Source: Gluconacetobacter asukensis (GTDB taxonomy: Bacteria > Pseudomonadota > Alphaproteobacteria > Acetobacterales > Acetobacteraceae). From it: a stretch of 64,000 bases of DNA. The notes under the pieces are model-generated. The model searched no databases, was not told where the DNA came from, and worked only from the letters and a program-made list of their open reading frames with translations. The stretch lies in assembly GCF_014174375.1 (NCBI RefSeq), contig NZ_JABEQE010000007.1:62001-126000 (forward strand), read 5' to 3'. The position numbers were made by a program, and so were the translations under genes. This document shows positions 33,865 to 42,369 of this stretch, in pieces; within the stretch, counting starts at the first letter, position 1; each line of letters opens with the position of its first letter.

Positions 33865-35351
33865 GACCCGGTCCCGCGTCCACGGATCGGCTGGCCGGGA
33901 AAGGCGTCCGTGACCAGTTTCCCGTCGGCGATGACGCGGCTGCCGTTGACGAACAGGTGCCGTACGCCCTCGGCATGGCGGTTCATCGCCATGAATTCGG
34001 CGCGGTCGGTGATCGTTTCCACATCGAAGACGACCAGATCCGCGTCGCATCCTTCCTGCACGCGGCCCTTGCGGCGCATGGCGGGCACGCTGGCCTCCAG
34101 AATCCTGGCGGGGCCCAGCGAGCAGCGCCGCATGGCTTCGCGCAGCGAGACCTTGCCGCGTTCGCGCAGATATTCGCGCAGGAAACGCGTGAACGTGCCG
34201 GACGAGCGCGGATGCGATGCGGCTTGCTCGGGCAGCGGCCAGGCGTCGCCTTCATAGATCGTCCCGTCGGGCATGGTCCACGGCATGGCGTCCGAGGCGA
34301 TGATCCCGCCGGGATAAAGAACGGAAAGATCCAAGAGCTCCCGCGCCTCGGGATCGGTCTCGGTATCCAGGAAATGCCACAGCACCAGGGATTCCGGCCG
34401 CGCCTGGCCTGCCGCGAGCAGTTCGTCGCGGTCCCTGATACGGTGTCCGCCGTCGACGAACTGGATGGCGGTGTACGGGTTGCCCGTGCGCTCGGTAAAG
34501 GCCGGATCGGCGAAGAAGGGCGCGCCGACCACCGTGGAGCCTGTGCCGTAGGGATAGGCCTCGACCGTGATCGGCAGGCCCTGGGCCTGGGCCTTGGCGA
34601 CGATTTCGGCCGCGCGGCGCACGTCGCGCAGGCTCGTGCTGTTGAAGTGGCAGATATGCATATGCGCGCCGGTTGCCCCTGCATAGCCTATCAGCCGCGT
34701 GTAGGCATCGATCGAACTGCGCGGATCGATATTCGAGGAGTAGGCGATGTGCGTGTAGGTCGGCACGTCGTGCCGGGCGGCGAGCGCGCAGAGTTCCACG
34801 ATCTCCTTGGCACCGGCGCCGGGCAGGTAAGCATGCGGGATGCCGATGCCGATCCCGCCTTCTGCCAGCCCGGACTCGACCATCGCGAGGATCGCGGCAA
34901 GATCGCGGTCAGTCGCCGTTTCCTGGCTCCAGCGTGGATCGTCGAAGCAGCGCCCCATGAAGGACAGCGACGGTTCCAGCGGGCGGCCGATCATCACGGC
35001 GATCCGGGCGAATGCCCACGCCACCGACGCGCCGTAATTGAGCACCCGGCGCGCGGCCTTCTGCCGGTCGTACCACGCGCCGATCGGCAGAATGCCGACT
35101 TCGAGTTCCAGGCTGCTGGTAACGCCGTCGAAGGCCTGCATGCGGTCGGCCGCCAGGGACTGGCCATGGGCGTGAATGTCGATGAAGCCCGGCGCCACCA
35201 CCAGCCCCCGCGCGTCGATCTCCACCGCCGCGTCGCCCGTCACATGGCCGACGCGTTCGATCACGCCGGCACGGATCGCGAGATCGCCGGGGGATTCGAG
35301 CCCGGTTTCCGGATCGACGAGCAGCCCGCCCCGGATGATCGTGTCATACAT
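33861..35351 (-). CDS. N-acyl-D-amino-acid deacylase (D-aminoacylase family amidohydrolase)
   Basis: A 496-residue metal-dependent amidohydrolase. Metal ligands: His60-x-His62 (I-D-I-H-A-H), histidines in Y-T-H-I-A and M-H-I-C-H, and catalytic Asp in A-S-D-A-M-P. The Cys that bridges the metal in Alcaligenes D-aminoacylase appears replaced by Glu (L-E-L-E-V-G). It should release D-amino acids from N-acyl forms, or act on another N-substituted D-residue. RBS AAGGAA; the start overlaps capA by 8 bases. Followed by the G3E GTPase with a GTGA overlap. Confidence 0.87.
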   Translation of the reverse strand: MYDTIIRGGLLVDPETGLESPGDLAIRAGVIERVGHVTGDAAVEIDARGLVVAPGFIDIHAHGQSLAADRMQAFDGVTSSLELEVGILPIGAWYDRQKAARRVLNYGASVAWAFARIAVMIGRPLEPSLSFMGRCFDDPRWSQETATDRDLAAILAMVESGLAEGGIGIGIPHAYLPGAGAKEIVELCALAARHDVPTYTHIAYSSNIDPRSSIDAYTRLIGYAGATGAHMHICHFNSTSLRDVRRAAEIVAKAQAQGLPITVEAYPYGTGSTVVGAPFFADPAFTERTGNPYTAIQFVDGGHRIRDRDELLAAGQARPESLVLWHFLDTETDPEARELLDLSVLYPGGIIASDAMPWTMPDGTIYEGDAWPLPEQAASHPRSSGTFTRFLREYLRERGKVSLREAMRRCSLGPARILEASVPAMRRKGRVQEGCDADLVVFDVETITDRAEFMAMNRHAEGVRHLFVNGSRVIADGKLVTDAFPGQPIRGRGTGS

Positions 35352-36681
35352 GCTCTGTTCCTTTTGCGATCTGCCAGCGCAGCGTATCGCCTTCCTGCTC
35401 GAAATGTGTGCCGAACGACCCGGACAGCGCCTGGAGCCGCCCGAGGATCGACGATGCCTGCTCGCCCGTTGCCAGGCGCGGCATGCCGCGTCGGTGCGGC
35501 GGGCCGCCCAATCCCAGCTCCACCGGATGGATGGTCATGGAGGTCACGCCGGCCGGCCCGAACTCGCAGACCGGCATTACCGTTTCCCAGAACCGGCTTT
35601 CCGCCGGGAAGCCCTTCGTGTCGGCCTCGGTCCGCAGGCGGTAGACATGGGCGGGCGTCAGGTCCGGGCTTGCGCGGAAACGGCGGTAGGAATCGGCCGG
35701 CAGGCGCGGGACGAGTTCGTTCTGGCCGATGAAATTGCCAAGGCTGTAGAAAATCGGCCGGTCCCTGTAGATCTCGATGCCACGCAGGAGATGCGGCCCG
35801 TGCCCCGCTATCAGGTCGGCCCCTGCGTCGATCGCCGCATGGGCGAATTCCACCAGGAACTCGGCGGGGATTTCGGGGTCCATTTCTCCGGCGGCGTTGT
35901 AGCCGACCTCATGGGCATGCAGGCTGACCACCACCAGATCCGAGACCAGCCGTGCCTCTTTCACCCAGCGGGCGATGTCCGCCATGTCCTCGGTGTTGGC
36001 GGTGGTCCTGATCCTGGCCGCCGGGGCGGCACGGAAATTCATCCCGCCGAGCGGCAGGATGTCTTCCGAGGCGGGCGGGAAGCCGAAGCCGAGCCGGATC
36101 GTCGTCTTGCGGATCGATTCCAGGCCCAGTTGCTCTGCGACTTCCTGCAGAGTCGCCATCTGCTGCGGCGTCACCTCGTACACGGCTGCGTGTCGCAGGG
36201 GGTTCGGCCCTGGCCGCCCCTGCATCGCGTCCGTCTGCGCCGCCGCCTCCTGCCCGGTGGCGAAAGTCGCTGTGCAGGACAGCAACGACACGGTGCCTTC
36301 GGGACGCGTGCAGTAGACGGGCATGCGCGCCCGCGTCAGGGTTTCGCCGATCCCGGCATAGAGGATTTGCCGTGCGTCCAGCGCTGCGATCGCCTTGCGC
36401 AGTCCCGAGATGCTGTAGTCGAGGCTGTGGTTGGTTGCCGTGGCGAACAGGTCGAACCCCGCCTCGGCGAGTTCGTCGATCACCCAGGACGGTGCCCCGA
36501 AATGTGAGCCGCCGCTCTCGAGTGCCGGATCGCCTTCGAAATCGTTCGGCAGGACCTCCAGATTGGTGAAGGCGATGTCCGAACTGCGGATCAGGTCGAA
36601 CAGGGGGCTGATCGCGGGATCGTTCATGCTGTTGAGGCGGCGGAGCAGGATACTGTCGCCGGTCAGGGCAAGGGTGGGCAT
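35344..36681 (-). CDS. CapA-family calcineurin-like metallophosphatase-fold protein
   Basis: A 445-residue protein of the CapA family (poly-gamma-glutamate capsule protein fold): T-G-D-S-I at the N-terminus, N-L-E near 41, A-T-N-H-S near 87, a distal H-A-H-E, and A-G-H-G-P-H-L-L. No signal peptide or N-terminal membrane anchor, unlike Bacillus CapA, so it is cytoplasmic here. It lies between a TonB receptor and a D-aminoacylase in one leftward run. A hydrolase for an amide- or phosphate-linked intermediate is likely, not capsule synthesis; its role is not known. Confidence 0.8.
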   Translation of the reverse strand: MPTLALTGDSILLRRLNSMNDPAISPLFDLIRSSDIAFTNLEVLPNDFEGDPALESGGSHFGAPSWVIDELAEAGFDLFATATNHSLDYSISGLRKAIAALDARQILYAGIGETLTRARMPVYCTRPEGTVSLLSCTATFATGQEAAAQTDAMQGRPGPNPLRHAAVYEVTPQQMATLQEVAEQLGLESIRKTTIRLGFGFPPASEDILPLGGMNFRAAPAARIRTTANTEDMADIARWVKEARLVSDLVVVSLHAHEVGYNAAGEMDPEIPAEFLVEFAHAAIDAGADLIAGHGPHLLRGIEIYRDRPIFYSLGNFIGQNELVPRLPADSYRRFRASPDLTPAHVYRLRTEADTKGFPAESRFWETVMPVCEFGPAGVTSMTIHPVELGLGGPPHRRGMPRLATGEQASSILGRLQALSGSFGTHFEQEGDTLRWQIAKGTEHV

Positions 36682-36725
36682 GAGGGTATTCCGCTTTCGT
36701 GATCCGGTTCTGTGGTCGACCGCCG

Positions 36726-39125
36726 TCAGAAATCGACGCCGAAACGGCCACCGACGAAGCGGGGCTCGCCGGAGATGCCCGTCAGCACCGTTGTCGCAGC
36801 CACGCTCACCACGTCGATGTAATGGCGGTTTGTCAGGTTCGAGGCATAGGCGGTCACGAACCAGCGACTGTTGACGGGCTTGAAGGTGACGCTCGCACCC
36901 AGCAGGAAATACGGAGGAACGACGTAGACGCCCGTCCCGCGTGGCTGCAAGCTGTCCTGCATGGTGCGATAGGAATAATCCACCTCGAAATTCATCATGT
37001 AATGGTTCCAGAATGGCCTCGTGTCGTAGGACGCCATGCCGCTGAGCGTCAGCTTCGGCAGGCCCATGTCGGCGCCGCCGTAATCGGTATAGACCGGCGT
37101 ATAGATCCCGGTGACCGCGTAGCCGGCGGACACCGCAGCGCTGTTGACCTGCTGGTAATCCGTGTATTTGCTGCGCAGATAACCGAAATTCTGCGACAGG
37201 CTGAAGCCCCTGAACGGATGGGCCTCGAGCTGGAACTCGGTCCCCCAGATCTCCGAATGGGGGATATTGACGTAGGAGCCATAGGTTCCCGGCGTCGGGC
37301 CCGTATAGGATTTCGGGTTGCCCGGGATCACGACGGTACCCAGGATCTGCTTGTCGTGGTAATCGTCATAGAATGCGGCCCAGTTCAGCCGCAGCCTGTG
37401 ATCGAAGAACTCCGTCTTCAGTCCTACCTCGTAGGCCAGCACCCATTCCGGCTTGAACGGCTTGATCTGGACGTCGGAGACGGTGGTGTTCGTCGTGAAC
37501 CCGCCCGGCTTCACGCCCCGGGAGATGGTGAAATAAGCGAGGACATTGCGCGTCGCCTGGTAATTGATGCCGGTCTTGCCGGAAAACTGGTTGGTGAGCG
37601 CACCGTGCGTCCCGAAGGCATGCGACGTCCAGCATGACGGCGCGCCGCCGCACTGGGAGGCCGTGGCGCCGTAGTAATATTGCCTGATGTCATCGCCAAC
37701 GAGCTGGCGGTCGTCGGTCTGGTGGCTCAGGCTGAAGGAGAGTTTCAGCTTGCGGGTTATGTCGTAGCCAAGGGTCGCGAACTGGCTGAAATTCTGCTCC
37801 GGCTGTTGATGCGTGCTGTCGCGGATCAGACCGATATAGTCGGAAAGGTCAAACCAGTTCGATCCGTAGTTGCGGATCCGGTTGTAGTACATCCCGACCA
37901 CCCAGTGGAACCGGTCGTGGAACAGCGGCCGGCCCTGAAGGCCCAGTTCCTGCGAGAACATGTTGGTCTCGGACACGAAATAGGTGTCGCCCGAGCGGAA
38001 TGCCAGGGCGTCGCGGTCGATATATTCGTGGCGCTGCTGCTGGGCGAAGGATGTGATGCCGTACAGCTTGGCGAAGCCGAAATCGTGGTCGCCCTTCAAC
38101 GTGATGTTCCAGTTCACGTCGTTGTTCGATGGGACGCTGTTTGGCGAGATGCCGAGCACTTTCGCATAGACCGGATTGAGGCTCCAGCCGGTGGCGTAGA
38201 TATTGGTGTCGCGCGGGGCGTTGCTGAGTTTCGAGAAATCCTGCAGCACGAAGCTCGTCGTCGCCTCCGAGCGATCCAGGGACCAGTTGGCGATCAGGTC
38301 GATGTTGGTCTTCTCGTCCGGCTGCCAGGCCAGGCGCCCGCGGATCGCGCCGAAATTGGCATTGCCGATCTTCTGTCCGGTGACGCGATTGAAGCGGAAG
38401 GCGCCACCTTCCATGTTCTCGCCCGCGATGCGGTACTGGAGCTTGTCCGTAATCGGGCCGGACACGTAGACGACGGTCTTGCTCCGGTCCCGCGTGGCAA
38501 TGTCCTCGGTGGCGCCGTAATGAAGCTGCTTCGTCGGTGCGTTGCTCTCGATACGGACTTCGCCGCCGGTGTCTCCCAGACCGTGGGTGAAGCCGACCGG
38601 CCCCGGCTCGGCGGCGACGCTCTGGACGTCGAACATCATGCCGCTGCTCATGGACGCGATCGGAAATGGAACACCGTCGAAATAGGTCAGGACGGACGGC
38701 ATGTTGTTCTGTGTGTAGTCCTGGAGCCCGATTCCGCGAAGATAGAATGATGGCGCCGTACTACCGCCTTCGGACTGGACAGTAAGGTTCGGCACCACGC
38801 GGCCAAGGTCCATGACCGTATTGATATGGCGTTCGGCCAGGACCTGAGCGTCGAGATAGGTGGTCGAGGTCGCCTCGTGCTGCTGGGCGGTGAATTTGAA
38901 GGCGCGTCGTTGGGCCGTTACCGCGACCGTCTCGGCAGCGGAGTGAACGGCGGCGTTCCTTGCCTTCGCGTGGGCTGGCTGGCTGGGGACGGCCTTGGCG
39001 GTCGCGACGGGCTTGGCCATATGCCGGGATCGGGCTGGCACCGTCTGCGCGTCAGCCGCGCAGACGGTGCCCAGGGCTGTGGCCAGGGAGAACGCCGCTT
39101 TCAGGCTCAGTCGAAAATCCCTCAT
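36726..39125 (-). CDS. TonB-dependent outer-membrane receptor 1
   Basis: A 799-residue TonB receptor. Signal peptide (residues ~1-26, ending A-D-A-Q), an Ala/Lys/Pro-rich spacer, plug domain with L-G-R-V-V-P-N-L-T and F-Y-L-R-G-I-G-L, and a beta-barrel ending D-F. The usual G-P-Q-G-T-L-Y-G plug segment is replaced by G-P-V-G-F-T-H-G. RBS GGAG at 7 bases. First structural gene after rpiR and 44 bases ahead of capA, so it probably imports the substrate of the D-aminoacylase/M81 operon (a peptide, N-acyl amino acid or siderophore-like molecule). Confidence 0.93.
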   Translation of the reverse strand: MRDFRLSLKAAFSLATALGTVCAADAQTVPARSRHMAKPVATAKAVPSQPAHAKARNAAVHSAAETVAVTAQRRAFKFTAQQHEATSTTYLDAQVLAERHINTVMDLGRVVPNLTVQSEGGSTAPSFYLRGIGLQDYTQNNMPSVLTYFDGVPFPIASMSSGMMFDVQSVAAEPGPVGFTHGLGDTGGEVRIESNAPTKQLHYGATEDIATRDRSKTVVYVSGPITDKLQYRIAGENMEGGAFRFNRVTGQKIGNANFGAIRGRLAWQPDEKTNIDLIANWSLDRSEATTSFVLQDFSKLSNAPRDTNIYATGWSLNPVYAKVLGISPNSVPSNNDVNWNITLKGDHDFGFAKLYGITSFAQQQRHEYIDRDALAFRSGDTYFVSETNMFSQELGLQGRPLFHDRFHWVVGMYYNRIRNYGSNWFDLSDYIGLIRDSTHQQPEQNFSQFATLGYDITRKLKLSFSLSHQTDDRQLVGDDIRQYYYGATASQCGGAPSCWTSHAFGTHGALTNQFSGKTGINYQATRNVLAYFTISRGVKPGGFTTNTTVSDVQIKPFKPEWVLAYEVGLKTEFFDHRLRLNWAAFYDDYHDKQILGTVVIPGNPKSYTGPTPGTYGSYVNIPHSEIWGTEFQLEAHPFRGFSLSQNFGYLRSKYTDYQQVNSAAVSAGYAVTGIYTPVYTDYGGADMGLPKLTLSGMASYDTRPFWNHYMMNFEVDYSYRTMQDSLQPRGTGVYVVPPYFLLGASVTFKPVNSRWFVTAYASNLTNRHYIDVVSVAATTVLTGISGEPRFVGGRFGVDF

Positions 39126-39211
39126 TTCTAACTCCGTTGTTTGGAAGTGAAATATGTTGCTAAATCGAAACGTATTCCGTACGGAGAGAGCCCTGGCGGG
39201 GACCTGATGCC

Positions 39212-40072
39212 TCAGGTCCCCGTGGCGACGCCGTCCACCTCGTCTAGCAGGCGTTCCACCTCGCTCAGGCGCTGCACGGCGGCGCTGCCGATCGATTCTT
39301 CCAGCAGCGAGGCGAGGCAGTTCACCAGCGTGATCGCGCAGCCGTAATTGTCGAAGATTCCCAACCCTTCGACCGAACAGCGCAGCGTCAGGACCGACGC
39401 GTCGGGGCTCAGTGGCTGGCCGGGATCCGTGATCTGCAGTGCCCTGGCACCCTGCTTTCTGGCTTCGCGGAGGATACGCGAGAGGATCGCGGGCCGGCGC
39501 CGGAACGCAAGCAGGACAACCAGATCGTCCTTGCCCATGTTCACGAGTTCCTCGCTGAGCGTCATTCCGGCCCTCGGCGCCAATGAGGCGCCGTCGCGCA
39601 GCAGGGAGAGCACGGCATGGAGATAGATCGCCACGACCGTGGAGTTCCGGTATCCCACGATCCAGATCCGGCGCGAGGTCTTTAGCAGTCGGACGGCTTC
39701 TGCCAGATCAGCGGGTGCGATATCCATCGCCGTGCGCCGCAGGTTCTGTGCCTCGTGCTCCGCGTAGGGCGCGAAGTCGAAGGACGCGGAATCGCGCCGG
39801 CTCTTTTTTCGCAAGGCGGTGAGCGGTGATCCCGCCGAGGCCCTGTCCCGGGCCTGGTTGTGGGCCTGCTGGTAGTTTGCATAACCCAGGCGACGGAAGA
39901 ATCGCGCGGCGGTCGGGTTGGAGACATCCGCCCGTGCCGCAAGTTCGCCGGCCGTGAAACCGGAGAAATTGCCGTTCATCTCCAGCAGCACGGCCGCCAG
40001 CTTTCGTTCGCCCGGAGAAAGCTCACCATGAACCCGCATGATCCTTACCTCTATGGGGGTGTCGTCTTCCAT
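39212..40072 (-). CDS. RpiR/MurR-family transcriptional regulator
   Basis: A 286-residue RpiR-family regulator: N-terminal helix-turn-helix (F-T-A-G-E-L-A-A-R-A-D-V-S-N-P-T-A-A-R-F near 43-62) and a C-terminal SIS domain (I-W-I-V-G-Y-R-N-S near 140) that binds a phosphosugar-like or other ligand. ATG at 40072 chosen; a GTG six codons upstream is possible. It lies 86 bases ahead of the TonB receptor in the same direction. A two-block motif upstream is repeated in front of dpaL, so it may control both loci. Confidence 0.9.
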   Translation of the reverse strand: MEDDTPIEVRIMRVHGELSPGERKLAAVLLEMNGNFSGFTAGELAARADVSNPTAARFFRRLGYANYQQAHNQARDRASAGSPLTALRKKSRRDSASFDFAPYAEHEAQNLRRTAMDIAPADLAEAVRLLKTSRRIWIVGYRNSTVVAIYLHAVLSLLRDGASLAPRAGMTLSEELVNMGKDDLVVLLAFRRRPAILSRILREARKQGARALQITDPGQPLSPDASVLTLRCSVEGLGIFDNYGCAITLVNCLASLLEESIGSAAVQRLSEVERLLDEVDGVATGT

Positions 40073-40103
40073 CACTGTCCGCTTACGCACTTTCTATGAA
40101 ACA

Positions 40104-40141
40104 TGGTTTCCGTTCCGTATACAACATGAAAATGTTTTTTC
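40104..40141. promoter_or_regulatory. Two-block motif upstream of rpiR
   Basis: TGGTTTCC (40104-40111) and ATGAAAATGTTTTTTC (40126-40141). It matches the pair at 27652-27688 in 8 of 8 and 14 of 16 bases with nearly the same spacing. An autoregulatory site for RpiR is suggested. Confidence 0.5.
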
Positions 40142-40400
40142 TTTGAATCTTTCTCCTGTCGTTTTTTCTGGCGCCACGGGTGAAACCCGGCAATGATAGG
40201 GTAGGTAAGAAAATTGCCTGAACCTCCCAAAAGAACGACACGCCCTGAAAGGCGATGGCACTGTCGACTAGTGCTGAGGTCCGACCCGGGATTTTCATCG
40301 AGCACTGACCCAACTGGGGATTGTTTCCCGTGTTGCCTGGGAGGGGTCAAGCTGTTGTTTGGGCCGTTCTGGCTTTGGGTGAGGCGGAGCTGGTCCGGAA
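40142..40400. other. Intergenic accessory DNA, possible insertion-sequence end remnant
   Basis: No gene recognised. Two related short strings, a G-C-T-G-A-x-x-x-x-x-G-A-C-C-C around 40273-40288 and a C-A-C-T-G-A-C-C-C near 40304-40312, separated by a GATTTTCATCG, resemble the repeated terminal motifs of IS21-like elements. No transposase gene is present, so this is a weak call. Confidence 0.3.
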
Positions 40401-40683
40401 GTGGCAGCGCCACTCAAGGACCCGCAGACCGGGATGGTTGGCCCGGCCAAATCTGCCCGAAAGCTGGATCCGGACCGAGATGCCGGAATTGCGGATCGTG
40501 AGCGACACGCTCTGGCAGACAATGCAAGTACGTCAGGACGAAATCGGGAGCCGTAGCCGGGCGATTGCCGAGGGCGTTGTGATCGCCGCGAAGGCACGGG
40601 AAATGGGGCTCCTGCCGATATCCTCCGGGTTGTGTCGCCTGCTGGTCTGCGGGCTCTGCGCCGATCCGGAGCATATGAGATAG
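40401..40683 (+). pseudogene. Serine recombinase, internal remnant with frameshift
   Basis: A fragment of a large serine recombinase. L-K-D-P-Q-T-G (40413-40433) is in one frame and R-P-N-L-P-E-S-W-I-R-T-E-M-P-E-L-R-I-V in the next, matching the K-D-P-E-T-G ... R-P-N-P ... P-E-L-R-I-I region of the intact recombinase at 4784-6475. A degenerate zinc-ribbon start (L-L-V-C-G-L-C) precedes the stop at 40683. Catalytic and C-terminal domains are missing. This marks a second, older integration site. Confidence 0.75.
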
Positions 40684-40863
40684 AGGTGCTGCGTCCTGGG
40701 GGGCGCAATCATGAATCACACCAAGTCGGCCATAAAATGCAATACAATCAATCTTTTCACAGGTCCAATCGGGTCTGAATCTCCCCTTGAGGTAGACCCA
40801 TCGGGTATATTCCATCCGGTTATGGTATCCTTCTAGGGTCATGCCGATCTGAGGAAAGCGATC

Positions 40864-41937
40864 ATGACTGATGCGGTGCAGCCTACCGCTTCCAGGCCAC
40901 TGGTTGATGACGACCAACTATGGCTGAGCGTCATGAACAAGATGGACGAGACCTGGGCCGAGCTGGTTGGGCAGCAGGTCGAGCTTGAACGCAAGAACGC
41001 CGAGCTTGAAGGCGCCCATGCCTTCATGGCCGGCGTGTTCGATTCCATGTCCGATGTGCTGGTGGCGTGCGATACCGCGCTGCGGGTCGTGCGGACCAAC
41101 CAAGCGGCCGAGCGGCTGTTTCCTGCAAGTGCGGACGGGTTGGTGGGACGCCTGTTGGCGGAGTTGGTCGATCCGTGTTCTCCCACCACCGCGGCGGATG
41201 TCGCGAACACTATCGTCCGAAGGCAGCGTCTGGAGGATCGGGAGTTCATCCTGGCGGCGGCAGGGGGACCGATGCCTTTCGCGGTCAACGGCACCGTGTT
41301 GTACGACGGGCGGGGCGCCCGTCAGGCGTGGTTCTGGCGGCACGGCCGCTGGGCGAACTGCGCCGCGCCTATACCGAACTGGACCGTGCGCATCGCAGTC
41401 TGAAAGACGCACAGGCCCAGTTGGTGGAAGCCGAAAAGATGGCGTCGCTGGGGCGGCTGGTGGCCGGGGTGGCGCATGAACTGAACAACCCGATTTCCTT
41501 CGTCTATAGTAATGCGCATACGCTGCGCCGCTTCACCAGGCGGCTGGAAGCCTATCTGGCGGCGGTCCATGCCGATCCGCGTGCGGCGGATTTGGCGCGG
41601 CAGCGCCAGGACCTGCGCATCGACATGGTGCTGTCGGAGTTGGACGGCGCTCTGGAGGTCGATGGCCATGCCGGACAGATGCAACAGGTCATCATGAATC
41701 TGGTGCAGAATGCCGTGGATGCCATGGAAGGGGGTGACAGCCCGACCCTCGACATCGCCGGCACACGGCGAGGGGGCGAGTATGCCTGACCATCCGCGAC
41801 AACGGCCCCGGTATCGCGCCCGAGAGCATTGGCCGGATCTTCGACCCGTTCTTCACCACCAAGCCGAGGACCTGCCGTCCGTGCGCCGCCTCACCGGTCG
41901 GCTTCTATGCTGGATCGAAGCGCGTCACCCCCAGTAG
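40864..41937 (+). pseudogene. HupT-like PAS sensor histidine kinase, broken
   Basis: The PAS part (40864 to ~41320) is in one frame. The H-box region (E-K-M-A-S-L-G-R-L-V-A-G-V-A-H-E-L-N-N-P, with the phospho-His) and N-box (Q-Q-V-I-M-N-L-V-Q-N-A-V-D-A-M) are in a second. The G-box (R-D-N-G-P-G-I-A, then F-D-P-F-F-T-T-K) is in a third, from ~41785. About 50 residues expected between the dimerisation helix and the N-box are absent. In other bacteria HupT represses uptake-hydrogenase genes; no hydrogenase genes are nearby. The product cannot be functional unless the two shifts are sequencing errors, and even then the deletion remains. Confidence 0.75.
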
Positions 41938-42014
41938 ATGGGCCTTTCGCCCCCCCATTGAATTCCTCGTGATGTGCAACATGCTGCTCAGCCGTTCCGC
42001 CGCTCCCAGGGGGT

Positions 42015-42194
42015 TCATGGGCCGCCCGTGCCGCGGAAGAGCAGGAACAGCGCGATGATGATCACGATGATCGGCAACAGGCCTAGCCCGTTGAACCCCG
42101 TGCTTCGCGGGCCGCCATACCAGCCGGAGCGAATGCCGTAACCGCCGCCGCCGATGGCGAAGAGGATAAGGATGATCACGAGAAGGGTCAGCAT
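42015..42194 (-). CDS. Small hydrophobic protein, DUF3309-like
   Basis: A 59-residue protein, too short for many gene callers. Two hydrophobic segments (L-L-V-I-I-L-I-L-F-A-I-G at the N-terminus and L-L-P-I-I-V-I-I-I-A-L-F-L-L at 39-52) flank a glycine-rich linker with W-Y-G-G. This layout, with an aliphatic start, a Gly/Tyr/Trp linker and a second helix, resembles DUF3309 proteins common in alphaproteobacteria. Function unknown. It ends a few bases after the broken kinase and has its own ATG and stop. Confidence 0.6.
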   Translation of the reverse strand: MLTLLVIILILFAIGGGGYGIRSGWYGGPRSTGFNGLGLLPIIVIIIALFLLFRGTGGP

Positions 42195-42369
42195 CGTGGG
42201 GACTCCGGGAGTGGTTGTCCTGATAACGCTTCATGGTTCGGATTGTTCACGCGTTCCATGAATGCTCTTCGGGCGTGCGCATGCGTGGTTTGGCCGCGAA
42301 AACCTGATCGGGGCTCGGAGCCTCCGGCCCTGATGGGTTCGGGCAAAGTCCGATCTGTTTGGTGGCCCC

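Noticed and set aside
40414-40917. Leftward 167-codon frame opposite the recombinase remnant
   Set aside because: It runs antisense to clear recombinase-derived protein sequence and shows no domain of its own.
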